From Anabaena sp. WA102 (GTDB lineage Bacteria > Cyanobacteriota > Cyanobacteriia > Cyanobacteriales > Nostocaceae): DNA of 64,000 nucleotides. Below are positions 46,603-55,409 of this stretch, piece by piece. The translations under genes were made by a program, and so were the position numbers. Location of the stretch: assembly GCF_001277295.1 (NCBI RefSeq), contig NZ_CP011456.1, positions 5,460,001 through 5,524,000 on the forward strand, in the 5' to 3' direction. Below the pieces are notes generated by a model. It was not told where the DNA came from, ran no database searches, and saw nothing but the letters and a program-made list of their open reading frames with translations. Positions within the stretch are counted from its first letter, which is position 1; every line of letters begins with the position of its first letter.

Positions 46603-46629
46603 TTAGCACTCAACCCCTGCGAGTGCTAA
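46603..46629. promoter_or_regulatory. perfect CIRCE operator (HrcA site), orphan
   Basis: TTAGCACTC-N9-GAGTGCTAA matches the CIRCE consensus exactly, with the spacer aacccctgc. CIRCE controls groESL/groEL operons through HrcA. No chaperone gene lies on either side in this window: to the right there is only non-coding DNA, and to the left stand the IS4 element and then the unknown gene at 44783-45136. Confidence 0.9.
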
Positions 46630-47109
46630 GGTTTATTTGGTTGTTACATTGTATTATCTATTATTTGGAGAATAATTTCAAGATTGTAGATAGCTTTTTT
46701 ATTTTGTGTTATTGTAATTTCTATTCAAGGGAGGTACAATAGGAAATAATTAACCGCAAATGGAAGAAGATGGACGCAGATAAACGCGGATAAACTTGTA
46801 CTTTATCAGACCAAGAAAAGTTATATTGTAAATGTATTGGGTTGCACTTCGTTTAACCCAGCCTACGATTAAGTGATAATAAAGTGCGATTTAACGATTT
46901 TTGGCTAAGGCTATATTAGTAACTGGCGGACTGGATTATTATGGTTTTTTCAGTTAAAATATTTTTAAGAAAGCGTATATGGCGGTTATCGCCCTTGATG
47001 CAATACAATCTAGGGCGCAGACCCTGCGCCCCTACAGGCTTTACAATTTGCTGACTGGATCTCGCTCAAGTGCATACCGCTATAATATCACCAGACAGGT
47101 ACGTAAAAA
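46630..47109. other. spacer right of the CIRCE operator
   Basis: No gene is recognisable. A gggaggt sequence at 46729-46735 looks like a ribosome-binding site but is followed by a stop codon, so a gene may have been lost. Repeats include tgggttgcacttcgtttaac near 46838 and gggcgcagaccctgcgccc near 47013. Confidence 0.55.
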
Positions 47110-47733
47110 ATGGTATACAGCTTTATACTCCCAGAAGAGACTATTACCAACTTTCAGGAAAAGATAGAATTCCTGGAAAAGTGCCTGAATAATGCTAACC
47201 CGCAAGATGAAATATTTGCAGAAATAATTGAGTTGGAAAATAGCGGACTAATATCTATCAATAAACTTATAGAGGAAGTGAAAAATCTACAGTACAAACT
47301 TAATAAAATTATTAAGTTTGTTAAGGCATTAAAGGAAAAAGTAGAATTGGATCAATCATCAGTTATACTTTTTGTTAGATACAATTTTCTGCTTAAAGAA
47401 ATTTTAGAACAATGCTGCGAGTTTAGTTTTATCAAACATAGTAAAGAGATTTTTATGGACATAATTGTGTCTACTCTAGTGGTATATCAGAAAATTAAGA
47501 AGGAAGCTTCTTCTGTAACCTATTCGCAGCATGAAATATACATTCTTACAGAAACAAGAAAACACGTAATACAATCAATCATTAAAGCTAGTGTACAATT
47601 TAAAGTATTTACTGAAGATTTTCTTAAATCACTAGAATTGGAAGATGATATCACACCTAAAGAATCGGAAGCTATATTAACTTCTTTAGCATCTACGAAA
47701 AAATGGGATTATGTGTATAGAAAACTTGCATAG
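47110..47733 (+). CDS. unknown 207-residue partner of a Doc toxin
   Basis: 207 residues, strongly helical with coiled-coil character (LIEEVKNLQYKLNKIIKFVKALKEK near residue 56), no signal peptide. I recognise no antitoxin family: it lacks a Phd-like N-terminal fold and is more than twice the size of usual Doc antitoxins. It overlaps the doc gene by 23 bases, so the two are very likely coupled. Start ATG 47110 is the first in frame. It could be a new antitoxin type or an unrelated gene with a chance overlap. Confidence 0.65.
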   Translation: MVYSFILPEETITNFQEKIEFLEKCLNNANPQDEIFAEIIELENSGLISINKLIEEVKNLQYKLNKIIKFVKALKEKVELDQSSVILFVRYNFLLKEILEQCCEFSFIKHSKEIFMDIIVSTLVVYQKIKKEASSVTYSQHEIYILTETRKHVIQSIIKASVQFKVFTEDFLKSLELEDDITPKESEAILTSLASTKKWDYVYRKLA

Positions 47734-48121
47734 TCCTAAATTTATTGCAAAAGAAGATGTACTAAGTATACATAATAAGCAAATTAACCTATATGGTGGC
47801 TCATACGGTATCCGCGATGAAGGTTTATTAGATTCTGCGATTTACCAACCTCAAGCAAGTTTTGGAGGAGAGTTTTTACATCATACTATTGTTGAACAAG
47901 CAGCAGCATATTTATTTCACATTACTAATAATCATGCTTTTATAGATGGAAATAAACGCACCGCTTTTGATGTTATAGTGACATTCTTGAACTTGAATGA
48001 TTATGAACTGAACATGACACCAGAAGAAGCATATCAATTAACAATGCAGGTTGCTGATAATAAAGTTAGTAAAGAACAGTTAATTGAGATATTGAGAGAT
48101 TGTATTATAGAATTATTTTAA
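47711..48121 (+). CDS. doc: Doc-family toxin (Fic fold)
   Basis: 136 residues. The catalytic motif NNHAFIDGNKRTAF near residue 73 matches the Doc H-x-F-x-(D/N)-A/G-N-K-R motif. YGGSYGIRDEGLLDSAIYQPQ near residue 27 is the conserved substrate-side segment of the family. Doc toxins phosphorylate elongation factor Tu and stop translation. All key residues are present. The gene overlaps the end of the 207-residue gene and follows it in the same direction. Confidence 0.9.
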   Translation: MCIENLHSPKFIAKEDVLSIHNKQINLYGGSYGIRDEGLLDSAIYQPQASFGGEFLHHTIVEQAAAYLFHITNNHAFIDGNKRTAFDVIVTFLNLNDYELNMTPEEAYQLTMQVADNKVSKEQLIEILRDCIIELF

Positions 48122-48521
48122 CCCACATTCAGCATGAGTAAATATACTCAAAATATTTTTCCCAGCAGGTTATTTTGTCAAAAAAAGAATTTCATAAAAC
48201 AGCTAAAACCCAATCATAATAACCAGTTCATGCTTTTTGCTATCTAGGTCGGTATTCAATGAATTTAATCTCAAACCAACTAATTTATTGACATTATTCT
48301 CAATAAACTTGATTCGAGCTTTAAATATATCGGCGATGGCTACGCCGCGCCGAAGGCATCGCTCTAATATAGAATTGCGTGTCATTGTCTGAAAGCCTTG
48401 TTATCATTGGGTTATGGATAATTCCGAAAATTCAAAAAACACCTGCGGAATGTGGGTTTTAAAATATGATTTGAGATGTGGTGCGTTACGCTGTCGCTAA
48501 CGCACCCTACAATTAAAGCTA
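48122..48521. other. spacer with palindromic repeats
   Basis: No gene is seen. It contains cgatggctacgccgcgcc (near 48334) and ggtgcgttacgctgtcgct (near 48481), both dispersed palindromic units. A 60-codon frame crossing them is not supported. Confidence 0.6.
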
Positions 48522-51500
48522 TTAAACTGTCACCCCTTCCAATTGTTCATCACTCAATTCATACAACTGACGCAATTTTTCTAACTTATCTCCGTCAGCT
48601 TGCCATAATCCGCGTCCTGATGCTTCTAACATTCTTCCCAGGATATTTTTAAAAGCTTCAGGATTGGCTTTGCGTAATTTTTCTGCCATTTCTGGATCTA
48701 AAGCATAAGTTTCTGCTGCTTGATCATATACCCAATCATCTTGGAAATCAGCAGTTCCACCCCAACCTATTAACGCCGTCATGCGTTGGGAAATTTCAAA
48801 AGCACCACCAGAACCTTGATTAGCCATTGCGTCAGCCCATTTAGGATTTAATAACTTGGTTCTGTATTCCATTCGCAATAAATCATCTAAATTGCGGGGT
48901 GTGGTGTCTTTAGAAAAACTTTCGACAAAACTGGCTTGTACTTTTTTGCCGCTTTGTTTTTCTGCGGCTTTTTTCAAACCGCCTGTATTGGCATAATATT
49001 CCTGAATATCGGTTAATCCATATTCTACCGAATCTATTTCTTGAATAATGCGATCGCTAGTTTTTAATAAGGTCTGTAATACTTCTGGTCTAGCTTGTCC
49101 TTTATCATTTCTACCATAACTAAAGACATTGCGACTTTCCCAAGTATTTCCCAAATCTTCTCCAGATTCCCAATTACCATCAACCACCCTATCATTAACT
49201 AAAGAACCAAAATCACCAGAGGGATTAGAAAACAATCTTGCGGAAGAATTTTCCACACCTTGGGCTTTCAAAATCAAAGCGTGTTTTCTGATAAAATTCA
49301 TTTCCTCCGGTTCATCAATTTCCGCAGCCCGTTGAAATAAATCATCCAATAATTCAATGATATTCACAAAACTATCTCGGAAAATACCCGATAGATTTGC
49401 TAACACATCAATACGCGGATGTCCAACCTCAGCCAGAGGTTTTAAATCATATCTAACGATGCGTCCTGTTCCTTCCTTCACAGGTTCAGCACCTACCAAT
49501 TCCAAGAGAATCCCCAAAGATTCACCCTTAGTTTTAATAGCATCCAAACCCCATAATAAAACTGCCACTGTTTCTGGGTATTTCTTATTTTCATCTAAAG
49601 ACTGAGAAATAATTTTCTTAGCAATTTCCTTACCCCTTTCAAAAGCAGCAGGAGAAGGCATCCGATAAGGATCTAAAGCATGAATATTCCTACCCGTCGG
49701 TAAAACACCAGCACCATCACGCAACAAATCACCACCAGGTGCAGGAGGAATAAACTCACCATTTAAACCCCGCAAAAGATTTGTTAACTCATCAGTAGAT
49801 TGATTTAATAACCTTGTAATTTCCTCTTCCTCCTTCTCTCTGTGTTCTCTGTGGCTCTGTGGTTCGTTTCCAAAATAAGCATCCAAATAACCAGTTAACT
49901 CCTCATGATTCGGTGCTTCACCTAAAGTATGTAAACCAGAAGAAAAAAGACGATTTTCGAGAACTTGGAGATACTCATACAACTTAACCAAATAATGATC
50001 AAAAGCATGATTACTAAACATCCTCACATTTTCCGGTGTAAAGGGAATACCCAACCTTTTAGCATCATCAAAAGGACAATCTACCTCCAAACCAGTATCA
50101 ACAATTTTTTTACAAATCCCTTCCTTTAACAGATAATTCTTTTCTGGATCTTCCCGATATTCTGCAATTAAATCGCGTAAATTCACCAATTCCTTATATA
50201 AACCAGCGCGTCCATAGGGTGGGACATTGTGAGAAATTAATACTCCATAACCACGACGTTTGGCTAAGATTGATTCGGAAGGATTATTTGCGGCATAGAT
50301 ATAGAGATTTGGCAGATTTCCCAAGAGAATATCAGACCAAGAATAGCCAGTATTTCCTAATGGTGAACCGGGCAACCATTCAACGGTTCCGTGCATTCCG
50401 AAATGAACAACTGCATCAGCTGCAAATTCATTTTGCAACCATTTATAATAGGCTGCATATTGGGGATGGGGGGTTAAATCTCTTTCAAACATTAACCGCA
50501 TGGGATCACCTTGAATTCCCAAAGGTGGCTGGACACCTATCCACACATTTCCTAATTGCACACCACCAATATTGAACTCATCACCATAGGTTTTAATGCC
50601 GCTACCGGTGAGGTATTTCCATTGTTTTTCAATGCGAGATGTAAAAAGATATCCTAACCATTTTTCTAAGGTTCTGGCATTAACGGTATTTTTATTTTGT
50701 GGAGACGTTTCATGAAACGTCTCCACATTCATGGGATTAATTTCATCTGCTTCTTTAATTTGTTGGATTAATACTTCACCATCTTCAGGAATATCACCAA
50801 CTGTATAACCCTGTGCTTTGAGTGCATTTAGTAATTTAATTAAACTGCGAGGAACGTTTAATAATGCAGCAGTTCCCACTGCACCGTAACCGGGGGGAAA
50901 CCCATATAAAATAATGGCAATTTTCCGTTGGGAAATAGGTTTTTGGCGGAGAGAAACCCAACTTTTAACTCTATTAGTTAATCGCTGCATTCGTTCAGGA
51001 ACTAAATAAATTTGTTCACCGACTAAACCACCGAGGGGAATTGTATCAATCGCACCATCTAATTCTGGCAAAGCATACAGTACAACACTTTGCAATCCGC
51101 CTACACCTTGGCGCGTCCAAGAGTAAATATCTTGAATTAATAACGGTGCAGCGACGATATAAGGGACATTTTTGGCTGTGAGAATGCGTTTAGCTACTTC
51201 CACCTGTCTTCCTGCTTCCATTGAACCAGCCGGACCACCAACTAGGGGAAATCCAATGGTAGAAACTATGGCATCAATTTTTACTGCTTCTGCGGTAAGG
51301 GAAGGAGTTTCAATGTTACCTCTTTGACGTTGTTGGGTTTCGTAGTCGCTGGTCATCCAATCTCTGACGGCTACGTGACCTTCTACGCCGTTGATAAAGA
51401 TGGGTAAGGGAGTTAAACCGGCTTTTTCAAAATAGCGGATCAGTTGGGGAATATAGGGCAATTTGGTGATAACGTGCTTTCGGTAAAGTAAAATACCAAT

Positions 51501-52211
51501 GATTGGGCGCAGGCCCTGCGCCCCTACGTCCTGGTCCCTTTTCCGATACCATTGTAAATATTCACGCGGTGATCTAAAAAACCCTTGATATTCGGGATGT
51601 AATAAACCCATGTCGGGGGTTTCGATGGGTGGCGGTATATCTCCAATTTTTAAATCTAAGTATTTTTCCGCAATTGTCCAAAATAAGGCAGCGACGTTTT
51701 CTGAACCGCCAGCGTTCCAGTAACCATAGATAATTAACCAGTTACGAAGGTCTTGGACTTTTTGGACTGGGATGAATTTTAATAACTTGGGTCCAATTTT
51801 CAGAAAACTGATATAACCGGCGAGTTTGTCTTCTTCTTTACCGTTGCTGAATTTGTCAAGGATGAATTTAATGGGTTTGGGCATTCCTGCGGGTTTGTCA
51901 CCGATAGCGAATGCTCCTATTTTGGTTAAACTAATTAATTCCAGTGCTGACTCGAAAATGAGACGGATAGGAATATTAGCGACACGCTCTCGCAACCACA
52001 CAACTTGGTCATAATCGAAGAGTAAACTGCCAAAGAACACATCTGCGTTTTTCAGGGCTGCTTCTACTTCCGGGCTATTGGTGGTAATATTGCGATCGCT
52101 AAATACTCGAATATCCAACTCTGGACACCGGGAACTAGCCAAATCAGCCGCTTTTCGGTACAAGTCCACGTTAAACGATTCAAACCCAGCAATCAAGACA
52201 ATGCGTTTCAT
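48522..52211 (-). CDS. chlH: magnesium-chelatase subunit H paralogue (ChlH/CobN family)
   Basis: 1229 residues of the large porphyrin-binding subunit of Mg-chelatase. The N-terminus (MKRIVLIAGFESFNVDLYRKA) belongs to the shorter second paralogue found in many cyanobacteria, not the roughly 1330-residue main ChlH. Family blocks include YGYWNAGGSENVAALFWTI near residue 165, VHFGMHGTVEWLPGSPLGNTGYSW near 600, and MEYRTKLLNPKWADAMANQGSGGAFEIS near 1113. Three repeat-derived stretches are inserted in frame, at about residues 228-236, 495-505 and 783-795. Whether it chelates Mg or Co is not settled for this paralogue. It is monocistronic. Confidence 0.9.
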   Translation of the reverse strand: MKRIVLIAGFESFNVDLYRKAADLASSRCPELDIRVFSDRNITTNSPEVEAALKNADVFFGSLLFDYDQVVWLRERVANIPIRLIFESALELISLTKIGAFAIGDKPAGMPKPIKFILDKFSNGKEEDKLAGYISFLKIGPKLLKFIPVQKVQDLRNWLIIYGYWNAGGSENVAALFWTIAEKYLDLKIGDIPPPIETPDMGLLHPEYQGFFRSPREYLQWYRKRDQDVGAQGLRPIIGILLYRKHVITKLPYIPQLIRYFEKAGLTPLPIFINGVEGHVAVRDWMTSDYETQQRQRGNIETPSLTAEAVKIDAIVSTIGFPLVGGPAGSMEAGRQVEVAKRILTAKNVPYIVAAPLLIQDIYSWTRQGVGGLQSVVLYALPELDGAIDTIPLGGLVGEQIYLVPERMQRLTNRVKSWVSLRQKPISQRKIAIILYGFPPGYGAVGTAALLNVPRSLIKLLNALKAQGYTVGDIPEDGEVLIQQIKEADEINPMNVETFHETSPQNKNTVNARTLEKWLGYLFTSRIEKQWKYLTGSGIKTYGDEFNIGGVQLGNVWIGVQPPLGIQGDPMRLMFERDLTPHPQYAAYYKWLQNEFAADAVVHFGMHGTVEWLPGSPLGNTGYSWSDILLGNLPNLYIYAANNPSESILAKRRGYGVLISHNVPPYGRAGLYKELVNLRDLIAEYREDPEKNYLLKEGICKKIVDTGLEVDCPFDDAKRLGIPFTPENVRMFSNHAFDHYLVKLYEYLQVLENRLFSSGLHTLGEAPNHEELTGYLDAYFGNEPQSHREHREKEEEEITRLLNQSTDELTNLLRGLNGEFIPPAPGGDLLRDGAGVLPTGRNIHALDPYRMPSPAAFERGKEIAKKIISQSLDENKKYPETVAVLLWGLDAIKTKGESLGILLELVGAEPVKEGTGRIVRYDLKPLAEVGHPRIDVLANLSGIFRDSFVNIIELLDDLFQRAAEIDEPEEMNFIRKHALILKAQGVENSSARLFSNPSGDFGSLVNDRVVDGNWESGEDLGNTWESRNVFSYGRNDKGQARPEVLQTLLKTSDRIIQEIDSVEYGLTDIQEYYANTGGLKKAAEKQSGKKVQASFVESFSKDTTPRNLDDLLRMEYRTKLLNPKWADAMANQGSGGAFEISQRMTALIGWGGTADFQDDWVYDQAAETYALDPEMAEKLRKANPEAFKNILGRMLEASGRGLWQADGDKLEKLRQLYELSDEQLEGVTV
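49830..49869. repeat. dispersed repeat inside the ChlH-family gene (third insertion)
   Basis: This is the complement of the cgaaccacagaggcacagag unit that forms the interior of the TTA-flanked elements at 39439 and 56000. It is translated in frame as EPQSHREHREKEEEE-like sequence. Confidence 0.8.
50698..50727. repeat. perfect 30-bp palindrome inside the ChlH-family gene
   Basis: The arms TGTGGAGACGTTTCA and TGAAACGTCTCCACA are exact complements with no loop. It encodes VETFHETSPQ in frame. Confidence 0.95.
51505..51523. repeat. GGGCGCAGG/CCTGCGCCC palindrome inside the ChlH-family gene
   Basis: A 19-bp palindrome with one central base. The same unit is found outside genes near 5980 and 47013. 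It encodes part of DVGAQGLRP in frame. Confidence 0.9.
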
Positions 52212-52374
52212 GCGCTTTTGCTACGAAATATTTCTTTACATTGATCTTAAACATTTTTGGGGATTAATGGGGGAATCTCTACCTAGAGATTAAAATGATG
52301 TCTATGCTTTTTGGAACTAAATTAACCAGTAGCAGACTCTTGGCATAGCAACAAAGTCAATTAAGGAGATAAAA

Positions 52375-53340
52375 ATGAAATTCGGCATTGATATTGGTCA
52401 CAACTGCCCTCCCGATAGTGGTGCAGGTGGTATTAAATCGGAAGATAAGTTAACAATGGAAGTGGGTAATAAGGTTATTGCTAAATTAGAAAGTTTAGGA
52501 CATACAGTAATCTCATGCAAACCAAATAGTGCCAGTACAGTAAATCAATCATTAGGTAGCCGGTGCGAAAAAGCCAATAATAACCGAGTAGATTTTTTCG
52601 TATCTATTCATTTTAATGCTTTTAATGGACAAGCTAATGGGACAGAAGTATTTGCTATTAGCGACGCTGGCAAAAAAGTTGCCCAAAAGGTATTAGATGA
52701 AATTGTCAAATTGGGCTTTTTTAATCGTGGTGTTAAAAGTGGTTCACACCTGTATGTTCTCAAAAGAACAAATATGCCAGGAATTCTCATAGAAGGTTGC
52801 TTCATTGATTCTGCCAAAGATATGCAAATATATGATGGTGAAGCAATGGCTAATGCCATAGTTGCCGGGTTAACAGGTAAAGTAGCAAGTACTTCTGTAA
52901 ATCCTGCTTCTAATGCTCCTGCAAATCCTGTTATAGATGAGGAACAGAATAAAGATAAGAGCATTCTCAGACTACAACAGGCTTTAAATCGGCTGAAAAT
53001 TACTGATAAAAATAATCGTCCCTTAGTAGAAGATAATGGCATGGGAGCAGCTACATCTTCAGCAACGGAAAAATTCCAGAGAATTGTGGGAGTTTTACCA
53101 ACAGGAATTGCTAGTAACACTACCTGGGATGCTATCAATCAGATATTAGCTAAACGAGTTATTCAAGGAACTCATGCTAGTGGTGTGATTATCAGATATT
53201 TACAATATCGTATAGGTGCTAATCCCGATGGTATTTATGGTTCGCAAACGGAAGCAGCGCTCAAGAAATTTCAACAGCAAAATGGTTTAACGGCTGATGG
53301 TATTATTGGGGCAATGACTTGGCAGAAATTGATAGGTTAG
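52375..53340 (+). CDS. N-acetylmuramoyl-L-alanine amidase with two peptidoglycan-binding domains
   Basis: 321 residues. An Amidase_3 domain (about 1-178) has the zinc ligands in DIGHN near residue 5, the glutamate region SEDKLTMEVG, SIHFNA near 84 and the catalytic glutamate in LIEGCFID near 142. Two PG_binding_1 repeats follow (about 195-260 and 270-320; GIYGSQTEAALKKFQQQNGLTADGIIG). It cuts the peptide from muramic acid. There is no signal peptide, unusual for a chromosomal AmiC-type enzyme and more like phage endolysins. AAGGAGA lies 6 bases before the ATG. Confidence 0.9.
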   Translation: MKFGIDIGHNCPPDSGAGGIKSEDKLTMEVGNKVIAKLESLGHTVISCKPNSASTVNQSLGSRCEKANNNRVDFFVSIHFNAFNGQANGTEVFAISDAGKKVAQKVLDEIVKLGFFNRGVKSGSHLYVLKRTNMPGILIEGCFIDSAKDMQIYDGEAMANAIVAGLTGKVASTSVNPASNAPANPVIDEEQNKDKSILRLQQALNRLKITDKNNRPLVEDNGMGAATSSATEKFQRIVGVLPTGIASNTTWDAINQILAKRVIQGTHASGVIIRYLQYRIGANPDGIYGSQTEAALKKFQQQNGLTADGIIGAMTWQKLIG

Positions 53341-53521
53341 GAGCAATTTTTTACCTAATATCTATCCAGACTTCATAAAGGATATTGCTGGTAAATAGGG
53401 GGTTTTAAACGGTTATACTCCCTATACTAGTAGTCTGTCAACCCGAAAATGACGGGTGAAGGCAAGCAGGGGGAGAAGAGAGGCAGGGGGGGTAGGGGAG
53501 GGAAGAACAGAAGTTTTTTCC

Positions 53522-53680
53522 GAAGAACTCAACTCGTCTCATTCCCAGTCTCTGACTGGGAATGAATTCTAGAAGGCTCTGCCTTCAATGATATTAGAGG
53601 CAGAGCCTCATCAACTGCATTCCTAGTCAGAGACTAGGAACGAGATGTGGTAGGGATTTGAGCTTAAGTTGACACCTATG
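53522..53680. mobile_element. partial, inverted copy of the 195-bp element
   Basis: The interior and one end (cttaagttgacacctatg) match 11279-11473 in the opposite orientation. The other end is lost. Confidence 0.75.
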
Positions 53681-53686
53681 AACACT

Positions 53687-53756
53687 GCTAAACCCCTACA
53701 CATCTGGGTTCTTTGTCATTTGGCAAAAGTTTAAATCTCACCCGTGTGTAGTATAA
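53687..53756. repeat. 70-bp repeat, copy of 50-119
   Basis: Near-identical to 50-119 and directly joined to a partial miniature element on its left and the gene fragment on its right. Confidence 0.8.
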
Positions 53757-53757
53757 A

Positions 53758-53812
53758 AGTTCTATGGCTATTATTAGTCCTGAGTTAGCAGCAGCTTTTA
53801 ATGATGAAACTA
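53758..53812 (+). pseudogene. 3' fragment of a Phd-like gene
   Basis: About 55 bases match the end of the gene at 56425-56895 (region 56822-56880; ISSPELAAAFNDE) with few differences. Upstream and downstream sequence are unrelated repeats, so only the tail of a second copy survives. Confidence 0.8.
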
Positions 53813-53980
53813 AGAGGATGTTTGAAAAGTTTTTAATGTATAAATAAACCCCTCTGGTAAACCTCTCCAGTATTAAATGTTATTCCTTTTCCCTCTCCTC
53901 TTAGGAGCCTCTTAGGAGAGGGTTAGGGAGAGGTGCGGGGAGAGGCTTTGAAACCCCCATTCCAGCTAAGTAATCTTATT

Positions 53981-54562
53981 TTATTTACTTAAATTTGTAG
54001 GAAAAGTAACGTCTTCATAAACATTAGTTAGAGAACAAGAAAAATTCACACTGTTTAACTCTAATTGTTGATTTACTCTATAGCTATAAAGAACCCATCT
54101 TCCTTCAGCATTGCGCCGAAAACAATCAATCCTTTGCCGATTCTGGCTTACTAAAACATATTCTTGTAAAGTGTCTAATTCTTGATAATCACTAAATTTA
54201 TCACCTCTATCTAAGGCCTCTGTAGAAGGTGATAAAACTTCAATAATTAAACTCGGATATCGTTTAAAATATTCAAATTGTGTATCTCTTGAATCGCAAG
54301 TTACCATAATATCAGGATAATAGAAAATATCTAGAGATTCAATTCTCGCTTTCATATCAGCGACATAAAGACGGCATCCTGTACCACGAATATGATTTCT
54401 TAAAAGGGCGACTAAGTTAGCGGTAATTGTCACATGGGCATCACTAGCACCAGCCATTGCGTAAATTTGCCCTTGGATATATTCATGTTTAATAGGGCTG
54501 GATTTTTCAGCTTCTAAATATTCTTCTGGGGAAAGATAGGGGTGAGATTGGCTAAGAGTCAT
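53981..54562 (-). CDS. Uma2 (DUF820) family putative endonuclease
   Basis: 193 residues. Family motifs are SPEEYLEAEKSSPIKHEYIQGQIYAMAG near residue 10, FYYPDIMVTCD near 75 (active-site D) and SLIIEVLSPSTEALDRGDK near 103 (the E and downstream K positions). PD-(D/E)xK fold; the biological role is unsettled. It is divergent from the first retropepsin-like module. Confidence 0.9.
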   Translation of the reverse strand: MTLSQSHPYLSPEEYLEAEKSSPIKHEYIQGQIYAMAGASDAHVTITANLVALLRNHIRGTGCRLYVADMKARIESLDIFYYPDIMVTCDSRDTQFEYFKRYPSLIIEVLSPSTEALDRGDKFSDYQELDTLQEYVLVSQNRQRIDCFRRNAEGRWVLYSYRVNQQLELNSVNFSCSLTNVYEDVTFPTNLSK

Positions 54563-54641
54563 ATTAGAAAACTTTTATATTGATTATTTAGATAATATCA
54601 TATATTGTGTTACAATGTTAGTTGGAATTGAGGTTAAAAAT

Positions 54642-54959
54642 ATGACTCACATAACATCAAAAAAAGTAGTAAGAAGAGGAAGAATTTTTCCTGAATTGAC
54701 TATATCACCAGAAGAATTAGCCAAACGAGAAGCAGAAGATGAAATATTTTATCAACGTTGTCGGGCAATTTTTGAGCGTGTCCGTCCTCAATATATCGAA
54801 AGTCACTATGGTTGGTATATTTCCATAGAACCAAATAGTGGGGAATATTTAATTGATCAGGATAGAATGCAATCTCATAAAAGAATGTTGGAAAAATATC
54901 CTCAAGCTAGACACTTCGTTTTTTGTTTGAATGAAACGGGGACAACTGGCACAATATGA
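54642..54959 (+). CDS. first gene of a retropepsin-like module (copy 1)
   Basis: 105 residues, basic N-terminus (HITSKKVVRRGRIFPELTIS) and a C-terminal HYGWYISIEPNSGEYLID segment. I recognise no named family. It is about 80 percent identical by eye to the gene at 56976. ATG 54642 is preferred to 54615 because the paralogue starts at the same residue. It overlaps the protease-like gene by 4 bases (ATGA). It may bind the partner like an antitoxin; this is inference. Confidence 0.75.
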   Translation: MTHITSKKVVRRGRIFPELTISPEELAKREAEDEIFYQRCRAIFERVRPQYIESHYGWYISIEPNSGEYLIDQDRMQSHKRMLEKYPQARHFVFCLNETGTTGTI

Positions 54960-55318
54960 TAGATGGTTATTTTGGAGAAAATGGGCAATTATTTTTTGAG
55001 ATTGAATTAGTTACTGATGATGGCTTAAATCTTCCTATAGATGCCCTATTTGATACGGGATTTGCAGGTTTTATGGCTGTTAATACACAAGATTTAAATG
55101 GATTAGAATGGGTGTATAGTGGGGAGGAAATTTTACGGACTGCGAAAGGTGAATCAAAATTTCAGATTTATTTAGGTCAAGTGATATTAGACGGAAAGCA
55201 GTATCAAATTCCTGTGAACGTGGGTAAAGGTATTAATGAAATTTTATTGGGTTCTGAGTGGTTGAAGTTGTTGCGTTTGGTGGTGGATTTTCCAGAGGGT
55301 ATTTTAACTTTGGGATAA
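54956..55318 (+). CDS. retropepsin-like (clan AA) aspartic protease, copy 1
   Basis: 120 residues. The flap-less half-pepsin fold shows the catalytic DTG in LFDTGFAGFMAVNTQ near residue 32 and the second hydrophobic-glycine strand ILLGSEWLKLLRLVVDF near 98. One such domain makes a single active-site aspartate, so the enzyme should work as a dimer. It is coupled to the upstream 105-residue gene by an ATGA overlap. Its target is unknown. Confidence 0.8.
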   Translation: MIDGYFGENGQLFFEIELVTDDGLNLPIDALFDTGFAGFMAVNTQDLNGLEWVYSGEEILRTAKGESKFQIYLGQVILDGKQYQIPVNVGKGINEILLGSEWLKLLRLVVDFPEGILTLG

Positions 55319-55409
55319 TTTTTTATTTCGCGCAAAGATACAAAGGAGCAAAGGCGCAAAGGAAGAGAAGTGTTATAAAATATATATAGTTCCAATACCA
55401 GGATAAATC

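Larger units (their letters stand above)
53341..53980. other. repeat-dense spacer
   Basis: It holds, in order: a repeat (53427-53488) that is the inverted copy of 38221-38280; a partial CATTGGTGTCAAC element (53522-53680); the 70-bp repeat shared with 50-119 (53687-53756); a gene fragment (53758-53812); and a gaggatgtttgaaaag block (53815-53960) shared with 38357-38520. No intact gene is present. Confidence 0.8.

Noticed and set aside
46311..46742. 143-codon plus-strand frame over the CIRCE site
   Set aside because: It lies opposite the IS4 transposase start and runs through the inverted repeat and the operator; no protein-like pattern.
48203..48385. 60-codon minus-strand frame upstream of the ChlH-family gene
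   Set aside because: Its start lies in a palindromic repeat and no family is recognisable.
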